A DNA stretch of 49,200 nucleotides from Fidelibacterota bacterium. Lineage in GTDB: Bacteria; Fidelibacterota; UBA2242; JAOZSR01. Positions 34,089 to 43,165 of this stretch are shown piece by piece (positions within the stretch are counted from its first letter, which is position 1; every line of letters begins with the position of its first letter). The notes under the pieces were generated by a model. That model was not told where the DNA came from and did not search any database. It saw only the letters and a program-made list of their open reading frames with translations. The DNA lies in contig JAOZSR010000019.1 of the NCBI GenBank assembly GCA_029939575.1, positions 1 through 49,200 on the forward strand, read 5' to 3'. Position numbers and translations under genes: made by a program.

Positions 34089-35261
34089 ATGAATACAATA
34101 AAAACTAAAATAATTCTGACAATAATATGTAATATTTTACTTCTTAACTTTGTATTTTCAAAATCTCCGGTATATTTTACAAATTTGTCTGATAATAAAC
34201 CCAGCTATTGCTTAGTATTAAAAATCCCGGAACAAATGATTTTTTTAATCTCAAGCAATAATTCTCAAAGCTATAAAATCATAAAAAAAATACCGGTTGT
34301 TACCAATAAAAACGAGATCATTCCAGGGATTTATTACATCCATATTGATACAACTACCATAGAAAAGCCCTTAATCAATTATCATAAAATACAATCTAAA
34401 TCAATAAATGTTCAAAATATTAATGGTGCTAAATATTCTATCTGCAAATATTCTAAAGCAAATAATTCAAAAAACACTATTCAATATATAAAAGATTTTC
34501 CAATATCACCAGCATCAATCAATCTTCAATCTACCCCTTTAATAATTATAAATAATGAAACTATACTGACCAATATTAAAGAAAACTTTACTGGCAGCGG
34601 TGTATTTCCTAAGAATTTTATTAATAATATAGAATCATGTAATATTGAAAAAATTCAAAATCTCTATTGTAAAGACACCTCACCAAATATTAATTATTCT
34701 CATGAATATTTTAATTACTCCTGGAAAAAATTATTTCTGGAAAATATTTCATCCTATTATTCTGAAAATGAAATTTTCATCCATTTTGATGAGACAGTTT
34801 TAAGTTCTGATTTTATTCAATATGGACGCAGATCTCTTTTATATATAATGCAGGATTCTCTATGGAAAATAGCAAATGACAAATATGTTTTATACGAAGA
34901 AGAAAAAGATATAAAAACTGAAATAGAGAATTTTTTACACTCATGGATAATAGCCTGGGAAAACCAGGAAATTGACAATTATATGAGTTTTTACGATTCA
35001 ACTTTTACCGGAAACAATTTGAATTATAATGAATGGTACCAGCAGAAATTTTTAACATTTTTACAAATAGATTCTATAAAGATAGAATATAGTGAATTAC
35101 AGATAACGAGTCCTGATACAATGAAATGGAACCTGCGTTTTCTACAAAAATACAAAAGCGGAAATTATGAAGATTACGGATACAAAACATTAAACCTGAC
35201 AAGAACACAAAACAATTTCAAAATTAATAGCGAAGAATGGAAAAAAGTATTACCTAATTAA
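34089..35261 (+). CDS. Secreted Csd6-like L,D-transpeptidase homologue, probably inactive
   Basis: 390 residues with a signal peptide (hydrophobic 8-24, cleavage near VFSKS). The first part looks like a YkuD domain: CLVLKIPEQMIFLISS fits the usual start (L.V.K..Q.LYL.), then IPVVTNKN and PGIYYIHI, and later TPLIIIN like the domain end. The catalytic SHGC.R motif cannot be found. The last 120 residues (FLHSWIIAWENQEIDNYMSF) are NTF2/SnoaL-like, as in the C-terminus of H. pylori Csd6. The architecture suggests a peptidoglycan-trimming enzyme relative that lost activity and may only bind cell wall. It ends overlapping, tail to tail, the gene on the other strand by 4 bases. Identification is tentative. 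Confidence 0.5.
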   Translation: MNTIKTKIILTIICNILLLNFVFSKSPVYFTNLSDNKPSYCLVLKIPEQMIFLISSNNSQSYKIIKKIPVVTNKNEIIPGIYYIHIDTTTIEKPLINYHKIQSKSINVQNINGAKYSICKYSKANNSKNTIQYIKDFPISPASINLQSTPLIIINNETILTNIKENFTGSGVFPKNFINNIESCNIEKIQNLYCKDTSPNINYSHEYFNYSWKKLFLENISSYYSENEIFIHFDETVLSSDFIQYGRRSLLYIMQDSLWKIANDKYVLYEEEKDIKTEIENFLHSWIIAWENQEIDNYMSFYDSTFTGNNLNYNEWYQQKFLTFLQIDSIKIEYSELQITSPDTMKWNLRFLQKYKSGNYEDYGYKTLNLTRTQNNFKINSEEWKKVLPN

Positions 35262-36370
35262 AAATCACTTCTAAAGTTAAGAACCAGTTGGATAAATTCT
35301 TTTTTTCTGACAGGATTTTCTTTGAAAAAAATTAAATGAGAGGAAGCGTTTGTATCGCTCGATCCAAATCCATCAACCACTCCATCTCCAATAATTTCAA
35401 GTTTTTTTGCAAGTTTTGACTCAATTCTTAATTTAGTGCGGAAATAATAAACTTTTCCCGGTTGCATTTTCACCGGAGAGATATAATCAATATGATAATA
35501 AGTTTTTTTCCGTTTTAAAAAATGCCGCTTAACTCTTTTTTCAAGATTTCCCATACCAGAGCCAACATATATATAAAATCCTTTTTTAAAACTTCTATTC
35601 CCAAGGCTTCCTATATTCATGTTAAAATTTTCTCGGTTCTCTAAAATAATTAAATAACTACCTTTATTCTGACAATTATTTTTAAGTTTGGAATAATCTA
35701 TATCAACAGGTAAAAGACTATTCAAATCAAAGGTAACCGGATCCAGAAAGGAAATTTTATAGGCTCTAAATTTAACATTGTCTGAATTAAGAAAAATTTC
35801 CCCATATTTAAAATCAGTATGATAATTGGGGATAAACTTTTCTGCATTTTTATTTAATACAAGAAAAACTACATAGTTATCGGAAGTAATTTTTTCCAAA
35901 TGCTTAATATGTTTAATTCCTCTTAAGGTAGGAGCATCAGGAAACATGGCAAGATTATTATGAACTAAAGTACAGGATTTGACCTCTATAATTTTTTGTT
36001 GGTCAGAATTCTTATCTAAGATAAAATCAAACCTTGATTTCCCAAAAGAAATTTCTCTTTGTAAAGTATGAAAGTTTGCAAATTCATTAATTTTTCTGCT
36101 TTTTAAAATGTAATCAAAAATATCATTAACACGAACAGTATCTAAAAAAACTAAAGATTCCTGGTATTCAGTAGCGACAACTTTATAATCCATTGTTTTC
36201 ATTTTTATTTTAGTAAAATAAAAAATCTGCCCCTCGTTAAGAAATTCCTCCATACGGCCGGTATTTGGGATATATGCCTTTATTATTTTGCCTTTAAAAT
36301 CCAGTAACATCACAAATCGATTAATTCGTTGAATGAGTCTGGCTTTATAATAATTTGGATAGATTTGCAT
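35258..36370 (-). CDS. sfsA: SfsA nuclease-like protein fused to a GIY-YIG (DUF123) domain
   Basis: 370 residues. Residues 1-225 are SfsA: the OB-like start NRFVMLLDFKGK, AYIPNTGRMEE, the nuclease-type core SRFDFILD..., IEVKSCTLV and MFPDAPTLRGIKHIKHL. SfsA family members are described as DNA/RNA-binding nucleases with a PD-(D/E)XK-like core. Residues about 235-370 are a DUF123/GIY-YIG domain: GSYLIILE, GFYIYVGSGMGNLEKRVKRH, HIDYISPV and GFGSSDTNASSHL. DUF123 is often linked to endonuclease III. The fusion suggests a two-activity DNA repair or processing protein (inference). It is the last gene of a minus-strand run, 17 bases after the peptidase gene. Confidence 0.9.
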   Translation of the reverse strand: MQIYPNYYKARLIQRINRFVMLLDFKGKIIKAYIPNTGRMEEFLNEGQIFYFTKIKMKTMDYKVVATEYQESLVFLDTVRVNDIFDYILKSRKINEFANFHTLQREISFGKSRFDFILDKNSDQQKIIEVKSCTLVHNNLAMFPDAPTLRGIKHIKHLEKITSDNYVVFLVLNKNAEKFIPNYHTDFKYGEIFLNSDNVKFRAYKISFLDPVTFDLNSLLPVDIDYSKLKNNCQNKGSYLIILENRENFNMNIGSLGNRSFKKGFYIYVGSGMGNLEKRVKRHFLKRKKTYYHIDYISPVKMQPGKVYYFRTKLRIESKLAKKLEIIGDGVVDGFGSSDTNASSHLIFFKENPVRKKEFIQLVLNFRSDF

Positions 36371-36386
36371 TGAAAATATTAAAAAA

Positions 36387-39113
36387 TTATCGTATTAATA
36401 AAATTTTCGCCTGTTTGGAGTTTCCATTTTGTACTATTTGTACAAAATAAATACCACTGCTAACTTGTTGTCCCCGATTATTTTTACCATCCCATAATTC
36501 TACGTTATATCCTTGCTGATTATCACTAATATCAAAATCCATAATTAACTTGCCCAGAATATCAAAAATTTGCAATACCGGATTTGAGATTTCATCAAGA
36601 TGGTATCCAATTTTCACAAACTCGTATTGTGAAGTAACAAAAGGATTTGGAAAGGGTGGATAAAGTTCATTCCCATTTTGTTCATCAACCAATTCACCAT
36701 CATAAACAAAAGAAAATACCTGGTTTTCAATTCCATTATAATAATTATAATCCATTGATTCAGATGATACATTATATTTGTTAAAAAACACATCAACGCT
36801 CATAGTATCATCTTCAATTACCAATCCGGTTGCCGGATAAAAATCAAGATTGGGAGATATTTTTGAAAATGCAAACTCCTGTTCTCCTACTCCGATATTA
36901 AATACTTTCAGTTTAATAGTTGAAATGGAATCACTAAAGGAAAAATTGTTAGCAGTAAATCCGGTTTGACCAAATTCCTGATTTCTTTCAAGGATAGATA
37001 TTGATAGTTCCTGATTACCACCATTAGAAATGATTAATAAATCAACATTATAAACACCAGGCTCTAAAAAATTCCTATCAACTGTAATATTTACTATGTC
37101 ATAAGCCCCGGAAATTTCACCGGATTCCTTGCTAAAGTTAAGCCAGTTTGGAATATTACCTGATACTTCCCAAAATAATGACTGAGTACCTTTATTCATT
37201 ATTTTCAAAGAATGTGAATATTCACCATCCCAAAATTTTAGTTGACCTGGGGAAATCACTAATTCCGGTGGTTTCTCAACAGTTTTCTGAATAATACCAC
37301 GTATGGCCCAATCACCATCCAGGGCATCACCATTTTCCAGACTAAAGTTACTTAAATCACTAAAATTCTGGCCATTTTTAAGGTAAGCCCTTCCCTGTCC
37401 CTGGGTTTGTCCACAATAGCCCAGTGAATTATCTGAAGAAGAAAGAGCCACAATCGGGGAATTGGCTTCATTATAATGAACTGATTCTTCAAAATCATAG
37501 CGGGTCCAGGCTTCTGCATTTGCCGGAATATTATAATACACAGCAATTGGATTCCTGCTTATTGTTGATCTGTAAATTTTTACAGTTACAGCCGTTTCTT
37601 CGAAAACGTTAAAAAAGATTCCGGATAATTTTGACTCCTCATCGGGGATATCAAACTTTGCTCCTGCCTCATTTCCATCAAGATTTATATAAAAACTTAA
37701 ACTGCTGTCATCATAAACAATTACTTGCTCTTCTAAACCACCTGATCCGGTTGCAGAGTAAGAAAAATCCAATTTAGTATCACCAAATTTAAGGGCTTTC
37801 CAATAAGGGACAATGGTTAATGTTTCATAGGTTTGCCCAAAATTCATATCTTCCAAAGAAAAACTTCCATCAGTATTTTCATAAAAAACAATTTCGGGAG
37901 GATCATAATGTTTAACTACTCCAATTCCAAACCATTCCTCTGAGTCATGAGTCATTGTAAAATCAATATCTGCACCTGAATAAAACTGGATATATTGGGC
38001 TGCTGTATAACTCAGTTCACCTGTAATAATCTTTCCATCTGTAAAATTCGGACAAAAATGATCCGATATTAAATCCGGAATTGATTCATCTCCATATCCA
38101 TATATCCCATTTTCAATAGTCTGATCATTTAACAGATTAGCAAAAAACCAATCTCTTAGTAACCTTTCTTTTGTTAAATCTGAAAAACCACTTTTTTTAA
38201 TCACTGTTTCTACACTACTTAATGAATTTGTTGGCTCTTCCACAATATTTTTAATTATTTCAAGTCCAAATCTTTTGTAAAGATAAAAACTCCAAAGCCC
38301 AACTTTAGCATAATCCCTGATAGACTGATCAAATGTCACCAAAGGAATATTGGGTGCAGTCAGAAACGAAGAAAAAGATCTTACAGGCAGACCAACCAGC
38401 CTGGGAGCTAATTCTGATAATCCTTCATTGAGCCATTCGTTTTCATTATCATCATAATTATGATGGATTAAATGCTGCAACTCGTGAGCCACCACGCTCA
38501 AAGTATAATCATCTTTTGCGCTGGCCGGATTGGTATCTATGTATATAATATCTGCATAATTTCCATTTGATTTATTTTGATCCAGAGGGTCAAAATAACC
38601 TGCTACATAAGTGTCATCTACCCCCTGCTCATAATTATCCCGAACATCCAATAAAAGGATATATAATTTGCCGTTATTATCAACATCCGGTAATTCACCA
38701 AAAATTTCTAATTCATTTGTCAGGATACCTTTTTCGGGATCCAAAGAACCTGTCGGTGTAGAGTATAACATTTCCTGTCCAACACTTTCAATATCAGAAT
38801 CAGAAACCCGCCCTTCATCATATTCTGCAGATTCTACAAAAATAATAATATCTTCATCAGGATTTGCTCTTTTTTTATAAAATCCTAACTCAATTAAATT
38901 CACTTCCACAGCCAGCAAATCATCTCTGATAAAGAAGGTAGTATCTGCAGAAACTGGTTTTGCTAATGATATTTGAGTGATTTTTTCAGGAATTTGATAT
39001 ATTAAATTTGTAGGTGCACTAACTGGTATAGCCTTATTTTTTTTTAAATCTTTTGCCCATAGACCAGATAATAGAATCCCAAATCCAATTAATAAAATAT
39101 ATATTTTTTTCAT
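36387..39113 (-). CDS. Secreted zinc metallopeptidase with type IX-like sorting domain
   Basis: 908 residues with an N-terminal signal peptide (ILLIGFGILLSGLWA). The catalytic site is HELQH (H210, E211, H214), followed by NEWLNEGLSE (E230 probable third zinc ligand), as in extracellular peptidases related to the MA clan. A long beta-rich middle follows. It includes an Ig-like block around residue 650 (FWDGEYSHSLKIMNKG, typical of choice-of-anchor modules). The last 90 residues form a sorting domain: PPFPNPF, LQIFDILGKLI, GYNVELWDGKNNRGQQVSSG and a basic end KQAKILLIR. Such domains direct cargo through the type IX secretion system in FCB bacteria. It overlaps gpsA by one base (TAATG), an unusual partner for a secreted enzyme. 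Confidence 0.88.
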   Translation of the reverse strand: MKKIYILLIGFGILLSGLWAKDLKKNKAIPVSAPTNLIYQIPEKITQISLAKPVSADTTFFIRDDLLAVEVNLIELGFYKKRANPDEDIIIFVESAEYDEGRVSDSDIESVGQEMLYSTPTGSLDPEKGILTNELEIFGELPDVDNNGKLYILLLDVRDNYEQGVDDTYVAGYFDPLDQNKSNGNYADIIYIDTNPASAKDDYTLSVVAHELQHLIHHNYDDNENEWLNEGLSELAPRLVGLPVRSFSSFLTAPNIPLVTFDQSIRDYAKVGLWSFYLYKRFGLEIIKNIVEEPTNSLSSVETVIKKSGFSDLTKERLLRDWFFANLLNDQTIENGIYGYGDESIPDLISDHFCPNFTDGKIITGELSYTAAQYIQFYSGADIDFTMTHDSEEWFGIGVVKHYDPPEIVFYENTDGSFSLEDMNFGQTYETLTIVPYWKALKFGDTKLDFSYSATGSGGLEEQVIVYDDSSLSFYINLDGNEAGAKFDIPDEESKLSGIFFNVFEETAVTVKIYRSTISRNPIAVYYNIPANAEAWTRYDFEESVHYNEANSPIVALSSSDNSLGYCGQTQGQGRAYLKNGQNFSDLSNFSLENGDALDGDWAIRGIIQKTVEKPPELVISPGQLKFWDGEYSHSLKIMNKGTQSLFWEVSGNIPNWLNFSKESGEISGAYDIVNITVDRNFLEPGVYNVDLLIISNGGNQELSISILERNQEFGQTGFTANNFSFSDSISTIKLKVFNIGVGEQEFAFSKISPNLDFYPATGLVIEDDTMSVDVFFNKYNVSSESMDYNYYNGIENQVFSFVYDGELVDEQNGNELYPPFPNPFVTSQYEFVKIGYHLDEISNPVLQIFDILGKLIMDFDISDNQQGYNVELWDGKNNRGQQVSSGIYFVQIVQNGNSKQAKILLIR

Positions 39114-40138
39114 TAATCCTCTGGTATGGAATGCCTTTCTTTGACCGGATCACGATTCATCAATTCGGTCAATGCCTTTTTGGGATTCTTGCCATTGAAT
39201 AGCACCTTGTATATTTGTTCTGTCAAAGGCATGACCACATCATATTTCTGCGACATCTGAAAAACAGTATGAGAAGTATGAACTCCCTCGGCAATCATAC
39301 TCATGCCATCTAATATTTCTTCGAGTTTGCGACCTTTACCGATTTCCTCTCCTACATATCTGTTACGACTATGTTTACTACCGCAGGTAACAATGAGATC
39401 TCCAACACCACTAAGCCCGGCAAAAGTATTTTCTTGCGCTCCAAGTTTCACTCCGAGGCGTATCATTTCACTTAATCCTCTGGTTATCAAAGCGGCTTTT
39501 GTGTTGTCTCCTAATCCCATGCCATCCAGAATACCTGATGCAATGGCGATAATATTTTTTATGGAACCACCAAGTTCAACACCAATTATATCAGAGTTTG
39601 AATAAACTCGTAGATTGGTCGAACAAAAATTATCCTGTATCAGTTTAGCTGTATGTATATTTTTTGAGGCTGCAACAATTGCTGTTGGTACACCCCTGGA
39701 TACTTCTTCAGCATGGCTTGGGCCATATAAAGATACAATTTTGTCTTCGGAACATTCAAGAACCTCGGCAATCAATTCACTCATCCTTTTAAGAGAATTC
39801 TCTTCTATACCTTTGGTTAAATTAACAAATATTGCATCTTTTAAATATTTTCCCTTCAGATTACTCAATAATTTTCTAACTGTATGGGAAGGCACTACAA
39901 TAGCAATGATTGATGCGTCGTGAACAGTTTCATCAAGGTCATTAGAAATAGTAATTTGCTTTGGGATAGGGATTCCGGCTAACAAAGGATTTCTTCCGGT
40001 TCTATTCATAAGAGCAACATTCTCAGAATAATACTCCCACATTTTTACTTCATGCCCTAATTTATGCAAATGAATTGCAATTGCTGTTCCCCAACTTCCA
40101 GCACCAAGTATTGCAATTTTTTGTTTTTTTAATTTCAT
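39113..40138 (-). CDS. gpsA: Glycerol-3-phosphate dehydrogenase [NAD(P)+]
   Basis: 341 residues, the usual length. The NAD(P)-binding loop is ILGAGSWGTAIA at the start. VNLTKGIE, LYGPSHAEEVSRGVPT, GGSIKNIIAIASGILDGMG with the catalytic lysine, and FAGLSGVGDLIVTC complete the family pattern. It reduces dihydroxyacetone phosphate to glycerol-3-phosphate for phospholipid synthesis. It is 15 bases downstream of purM and overlaps the peptidase gene. Sitting with an acyl-CoA synthetase, it suggests a partly lipid-related transcript. Confidence 0.97.
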   Translation of the reverse strand: MKLKKQKIAILGAGSWGTAIAIHLHKLGHEVKMWEYYSENVALMNRTGRNPLLAGIPIPKQITISNDLDETVHDASIIAIVVPSHTVRKLLSNLKGKYLKDAIFVNLTKGIEENSLKRMSELIAEVLECSEDKIVSLYGPSHAEEVSRGVPTAIVAASKNIHTAKLIQDNFCSTNLRVYSNSDIIGVELGGSIKNIIAIASGILDGMGLGDNTKAALITRGLSEMIRLGVKLGAQENTFAGLSGVGDLIVTCGSKHSRNRYVGEEIGKGRKLEEILDGMSMIAEGVHTSHTVFQMSQKYDVVMPLTEQIYKVLFNGKNPKKALTELMNRDPVKERHSIPED

Positions 40139-40153
40139 AATTTTTTTCTATTT

Positions 40154-41143
40154 TTAAACTATTGATCCAACAATAACAGGTTTTTCTCCATTCTGTTGTA
40201 AAGTATTCAGGAATTCTGAGCTGTTATTTTTTTCAACAACCAGGATCAATCCAATTCCTAAATTAAATACTTTCCTCATTTCTTCGATAGGAATTTCTCC
40301 GGAATCCATTATCAGTTTAAAGATAGGAAGCCATTCCCATGAATCCCAATCAATACTTAATTTTAAATCTTCGGTTAGAATTCGCTTTGTATTACCACAA
40401 ATCCCGCCTCCGGTAATATGACTGATTCCATGCAAGGAATGACTTTTCAAAAATGGTCTGACGACATCTAAATATGAGCGGTGAACTTTTAGAAGTTCAT
40501 CACCTAAAATCCCGTCTAATGCCTCTATTTTATCATTAACAGAATATTTTTTCAACAAAACATTTCTGGCAAGAGAATAGCCATTTGTATGCAATCCATT
40601 AGATGGCAAACCTATAAGTACGTCACCTTTTTTAACTCTTCCTGAAAGCATGTTTTCTTTTTCTACCACACCAGTTATTGCACCAGCCAGGTCATAATCT
40701 TTTTCCTGATAAATACCCGGCATCTCGGCAGTTTCTCCACCAATCAAAGAACAATTATTTTCTTTACAAGCTTTGGTAAAACCTGAAATAACCTCGTTAA
40801 ATACCTGGGGATCGAGTTTTCCAGTACCAATATAATCCAAAAAATACAAGGGTTCTGCACCAATTGCGAGAATATCATTTACACAATGATTTACCAGGCA
40901 TTGCCCAACAGTATTATGTTTGTTCATCATATTAGCAATCATTAATTTTGTACCAACACCGTCAGTACTGGAAACCAATACCGGATTTTTGTATTTGCCA
41001 ACTGGAAAAGTGAAACATCCACCAAATCCACCAATATCTGTTATTACATTTTCAGAGAAAGTAGAACGTACCATTTTTTTTATACCGGAAACCGCATTTT
41101 CTCCTGCTTTAATATCTACGCCGGCTTTTTTATAAAAATCCAT
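40154..41143 (-). CDS. purM: Phosphoribosylformylglycinamidine cyclo-ligase (AIR synthetase)
   Basis: 329 residues. Family motifs: YKKAGVDIKAGE at the start, VSSTDGVGTKL, NDILAIGAEPLYFLDYI, GGETAEMPG with ATP and FGAM binding residues, LPSNGLHTNGYSL and HITGGG. It performs the fifth step of purine synthesis, FGAM to AIR. No other pur gene is adjacent, though a PurF-like remnant lies far upstream at 9.0 kb. Its start overlaps the stop codon of the acyl-CoA synthetase gene by one base (TAATG), so the two are translationally coupled. Confidence 0.97.
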   Translation of the reverse strand: MDFYKKAGVDIKAGENAVSGIKKMVRSTFSENVITDIGGFGGCFTFPVGKYKNPVLVSSTDGVGTKLMIANMMNKHNTVGQCLVNHCVNDILAIGAEPLYFLDYIGTGKLDPQVFNEVISGFTKACKENNCSLIGGETAEMPGIYQEKDYDLAGAITGVVEKENMLSGRVKKGDVLIGLPSNGLHTNGYSLARNVLLKKYSVNDKIEALDGILGDELLKVHRSYLDVVRPFLKSHSLHGISHITGGGICGNTKRILTEDLKLSIDWDSWEWLPIFKLIMDSGEIPIEEMRKVFNLGIGLILVVEKNNSSEFLNTLQQNGEKPVIVGSIV

Positions 41144-42966
41144 TAATATTCAATATCCAAATTATTATAAAGGTCATCGATTAACTTTTTATACCTTGTT
41201 ACAACAACACTCCTTTTTACTTTTAAAGATGGAGTAAGTTCACCACTCTCTATGCTAAATTCCTGTGGTAGCAAGATATATTTTTTTACTTTTTCAAACT
41301 GGGCGAAACCTTCCATAGATTCAAATATAATTTTATCATAAAGTTTTTTTACCTCAGCATTTTTTAATAATTCTTTCTTCTCTTTCCATACAATCCCCTT
41401 TTCCTCTGCCCATTCTTCCAGATTTGGAAAAGCCGGAACAACAAGAGCTGCCAGATATTTCTGTCTATCTCCAATAATTAAAATCTGATCAACCCATTTT
41501 GAAGAAACCAAAACATTTTCCATTGGAGCCGGGGCTACATTTTTTCCACCAGCAGTAACGATAATGTTCTTTTTTCGGTCTGTGATAGTAATATATCCAT
41601 CTTCATCCATTACACCAATATCACCTGTATGAAACCAACCATTTTCTTCGATGCATTCCTTTGTAGCTACTTCATCTTTATAATATCCGACCATTCGATT
41701 TGGACCGGACATAATAATTTCGCCATCTTTTTCAATTTTGACTTCTACATTTGGTAATGCTTTGCCAATAGTTCCGAGTTTATTTTTTTCTAATAAGTTA
41801 ACCGTTACAACAGGCGAAGTTTCAGTAAGTCCATAGCCCTCTAAAATAACCAATCCGGCAGCATTAAAAAACTCGTTGATCTCTTTTGATAAGGGAGCGC
41901 CTCCAGAAACAAAAAACCGTATTTTCCCACCAAACTTTTCCTGTAATGCAGAAAATACAAGTTTTTGAGCCAGTTTTAAATTGTTTTTTAAAACAGGACC
42001 GGGTTTTTTGCCTTTTAGTTTTCGTAGATTAGATTTTTTCCCCTGCTTGATTGCCCAATTGAAAATTGCTCTTTTTGCAAAAGATGATTTACTTACTTTA
42101 TCCATGATTTTAGAATAGATTTTTTCATATAAACGGGGAACTGATACCATTAAGGTAGGTTTTATATCCAGCATATTTTCAGATACTTTCAAGATACTTT
42201 CAGCATAGGCGATTTTGGCACCAACAGAAAAAGGTAATAAATGTCCGGCCATTCTCTCAAAAGTATGGCTCAACGGCAAAAAGGACAACAAAGTATCATC
42301 TTTGGATATGGAAATAAAATCCAGAGTACCTTCGATATTCGCACACAAATTAAAATGAGTCAGCATCACGCCTTTTGGTTCTCCGGTTGTGCCTGAAGTA
42401 TAAATTAATGTCAGTAAATCATCTTTTTTAATAGAGTTCGCAATGTCTTTAAATTCATCGGGATAGTTCTTAATCCGAGTTTTTCCATTGTTGATAAAAT
42501 CATCTAACGTTAAAAATTTCGGATGATCAAAAGTGGAATTATCAAATGTAACTACTTTCTCTACCTTATGCAGATCTTCAATAATTGATAATACTTTTTG
42601 TCCTTGTTTTTTATCTCCACAAAAAACTACTTTACTTTCAGAATGTTGAATAATCCAATTTGCCTGTTTAGCAGTCAGGGTTGGATAAATAGTTGTTAAT
42701 ACGGTTCCCGAACAGGCTGAAGCATAGTCTGTCATAGCCCACCAGCGGCTATTAGGAGCCATAATCGCTATATGGTCATGTTTTTTTAATCCCATTTGGC
42801 GTAATCCACCACTCATTAATTGAACGGTTTGATTTACTTCACCAAATGAAGAATTTTTCCACATTCCTTTTTCTTTGTAAAGATAAGCCGTTTCCTGTGC
42901 ATACTGTTCGGTAATTACCAAAAACATTTCCGCAATTGTATTGTATCTGTAGTTAATCATTTCCAC
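41143..42966 (-). CDS. Long-chain acyl-CoA synthetase (AMP-forming)
   Basis: 607 residues of the ANL superfamily. P-loop YTSGTTGEPKGVMLTH, LPLSHTFERMAGHL, the GYGLTETSP core, GWFHTGDIG and ITDRKKNIIVTAGGKNVAP are all present. The C-terminal catalytic lysine region (SLKVKRSVV) is intact. The set of motifs and the length match the FAA1/FadD15-like long-chain group found in Bacteroidetes and actinobacteria. It activates fatty acids to acyl-CoA for degradation or phospholipid synthesis. First gene of the minus-strand run that continues with purM, gpsA and the peptidase. Confidence 0.93.
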   Translation of the reverse strand: MEMINYRYNTIAEMFLVITEQYAQETAYLYKEKGMWKNSSFGEVNQTVQLMSGGLRQMGLKKHDHIAIMAPNSRWWAMTDYASACSGTVLTTIYPTLTAKQANWIIQHSESKVVFCGDKKQGQKVLSIIEDLHKVEKVVTFDNSTFDHPKFLTLDDFINNGKTRIKNYPDEFKDIANSIKKDDLLTLIYTSGTTGEPKGVMLTHFNLCANIEGTLDFISISKDDTLLSFLPLSHTFERMAGHLLPFSVGAKIAYAESILKVSENMLDIKPTLMVSVPRLYEKIYSKIMDKVSKSSFAKRAIFNWAIKQGKKSNLRKLKGKKPGPVLKNNLKLAQKLVFSALQEKFGGKIRFFVSGGAPLSKEINEFFNAAGLVILEGYGLTETSPVVTVNLLEKNKLGTIGKALPNVEVKIEKDGEIIMSGPNRMVGYYKDEVATKECIEENGWFHTGDIGVMDEDGYITITDRKKNIIVTAGGKNVAPAPMENVLVSSKWVDQILIIGDRQKYLAALVVPAFPNLEEWAEEKGIVWKEKKELLKNAEVKKLYDKIIFESMEGFAQFEKVKKYILLPQEFSIESGELTPSLKVKRSVVVTRYKKLIDDLYNNLDIEY

Positions 42967-42989
42967 CTCAAAAATTAAATAATATTATT

Positions 42990-43018
42990 TTGATTTTTAC
43001 TGTTGAAGATATTAACTT
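42990..43018 (+). promoter_or_regulatory. Candidate promoter of tRNA-Leu
   Basis: TTGATT (42990-42995), 17-base spacer, TAACTT (43013-43018), with the tRNA starting 13 bases later. The region between the divergent acyl-CoA synthetase gene and the tRNA is only 65 bases, so it also holds the opposite promoter. Confidence 0.45.
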
Positions 43019-43031
43019 ACGTTGCTTTTTG

Positions 43032-43115
43032 GCCGAGATGGTGAAATTGGTAGACGCAGTGGACTCAAAATCCACCGAGCTTAGGCTCATGAGGGTTCGA
43101 TTCCCTCTCTCGGCA
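43032..43115 (+). tRNA. tRNA-Leu(CAA)
   Basis: Cloverleaf with acceptor GCCGAGA/TCTCGGC and discriminator A. The D-arm contains AATTGGTAGACGC. The anticodon stem GTGGA/TCCAC surrounds loop CTCAAAA, so the anticodon is CAA and reads UUG. A long variable arm (CGAGCTTAGGCTCATG) marks a class II tRNA. The T-arm is GGTTCGATTCC. No CCA is encoded. Confidence 0.96.
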
Positions 43116-43165
43116 CTAAAAACTACAACTGAAATTAAAATCTTTCTCTCTCATAAAACTAACAT

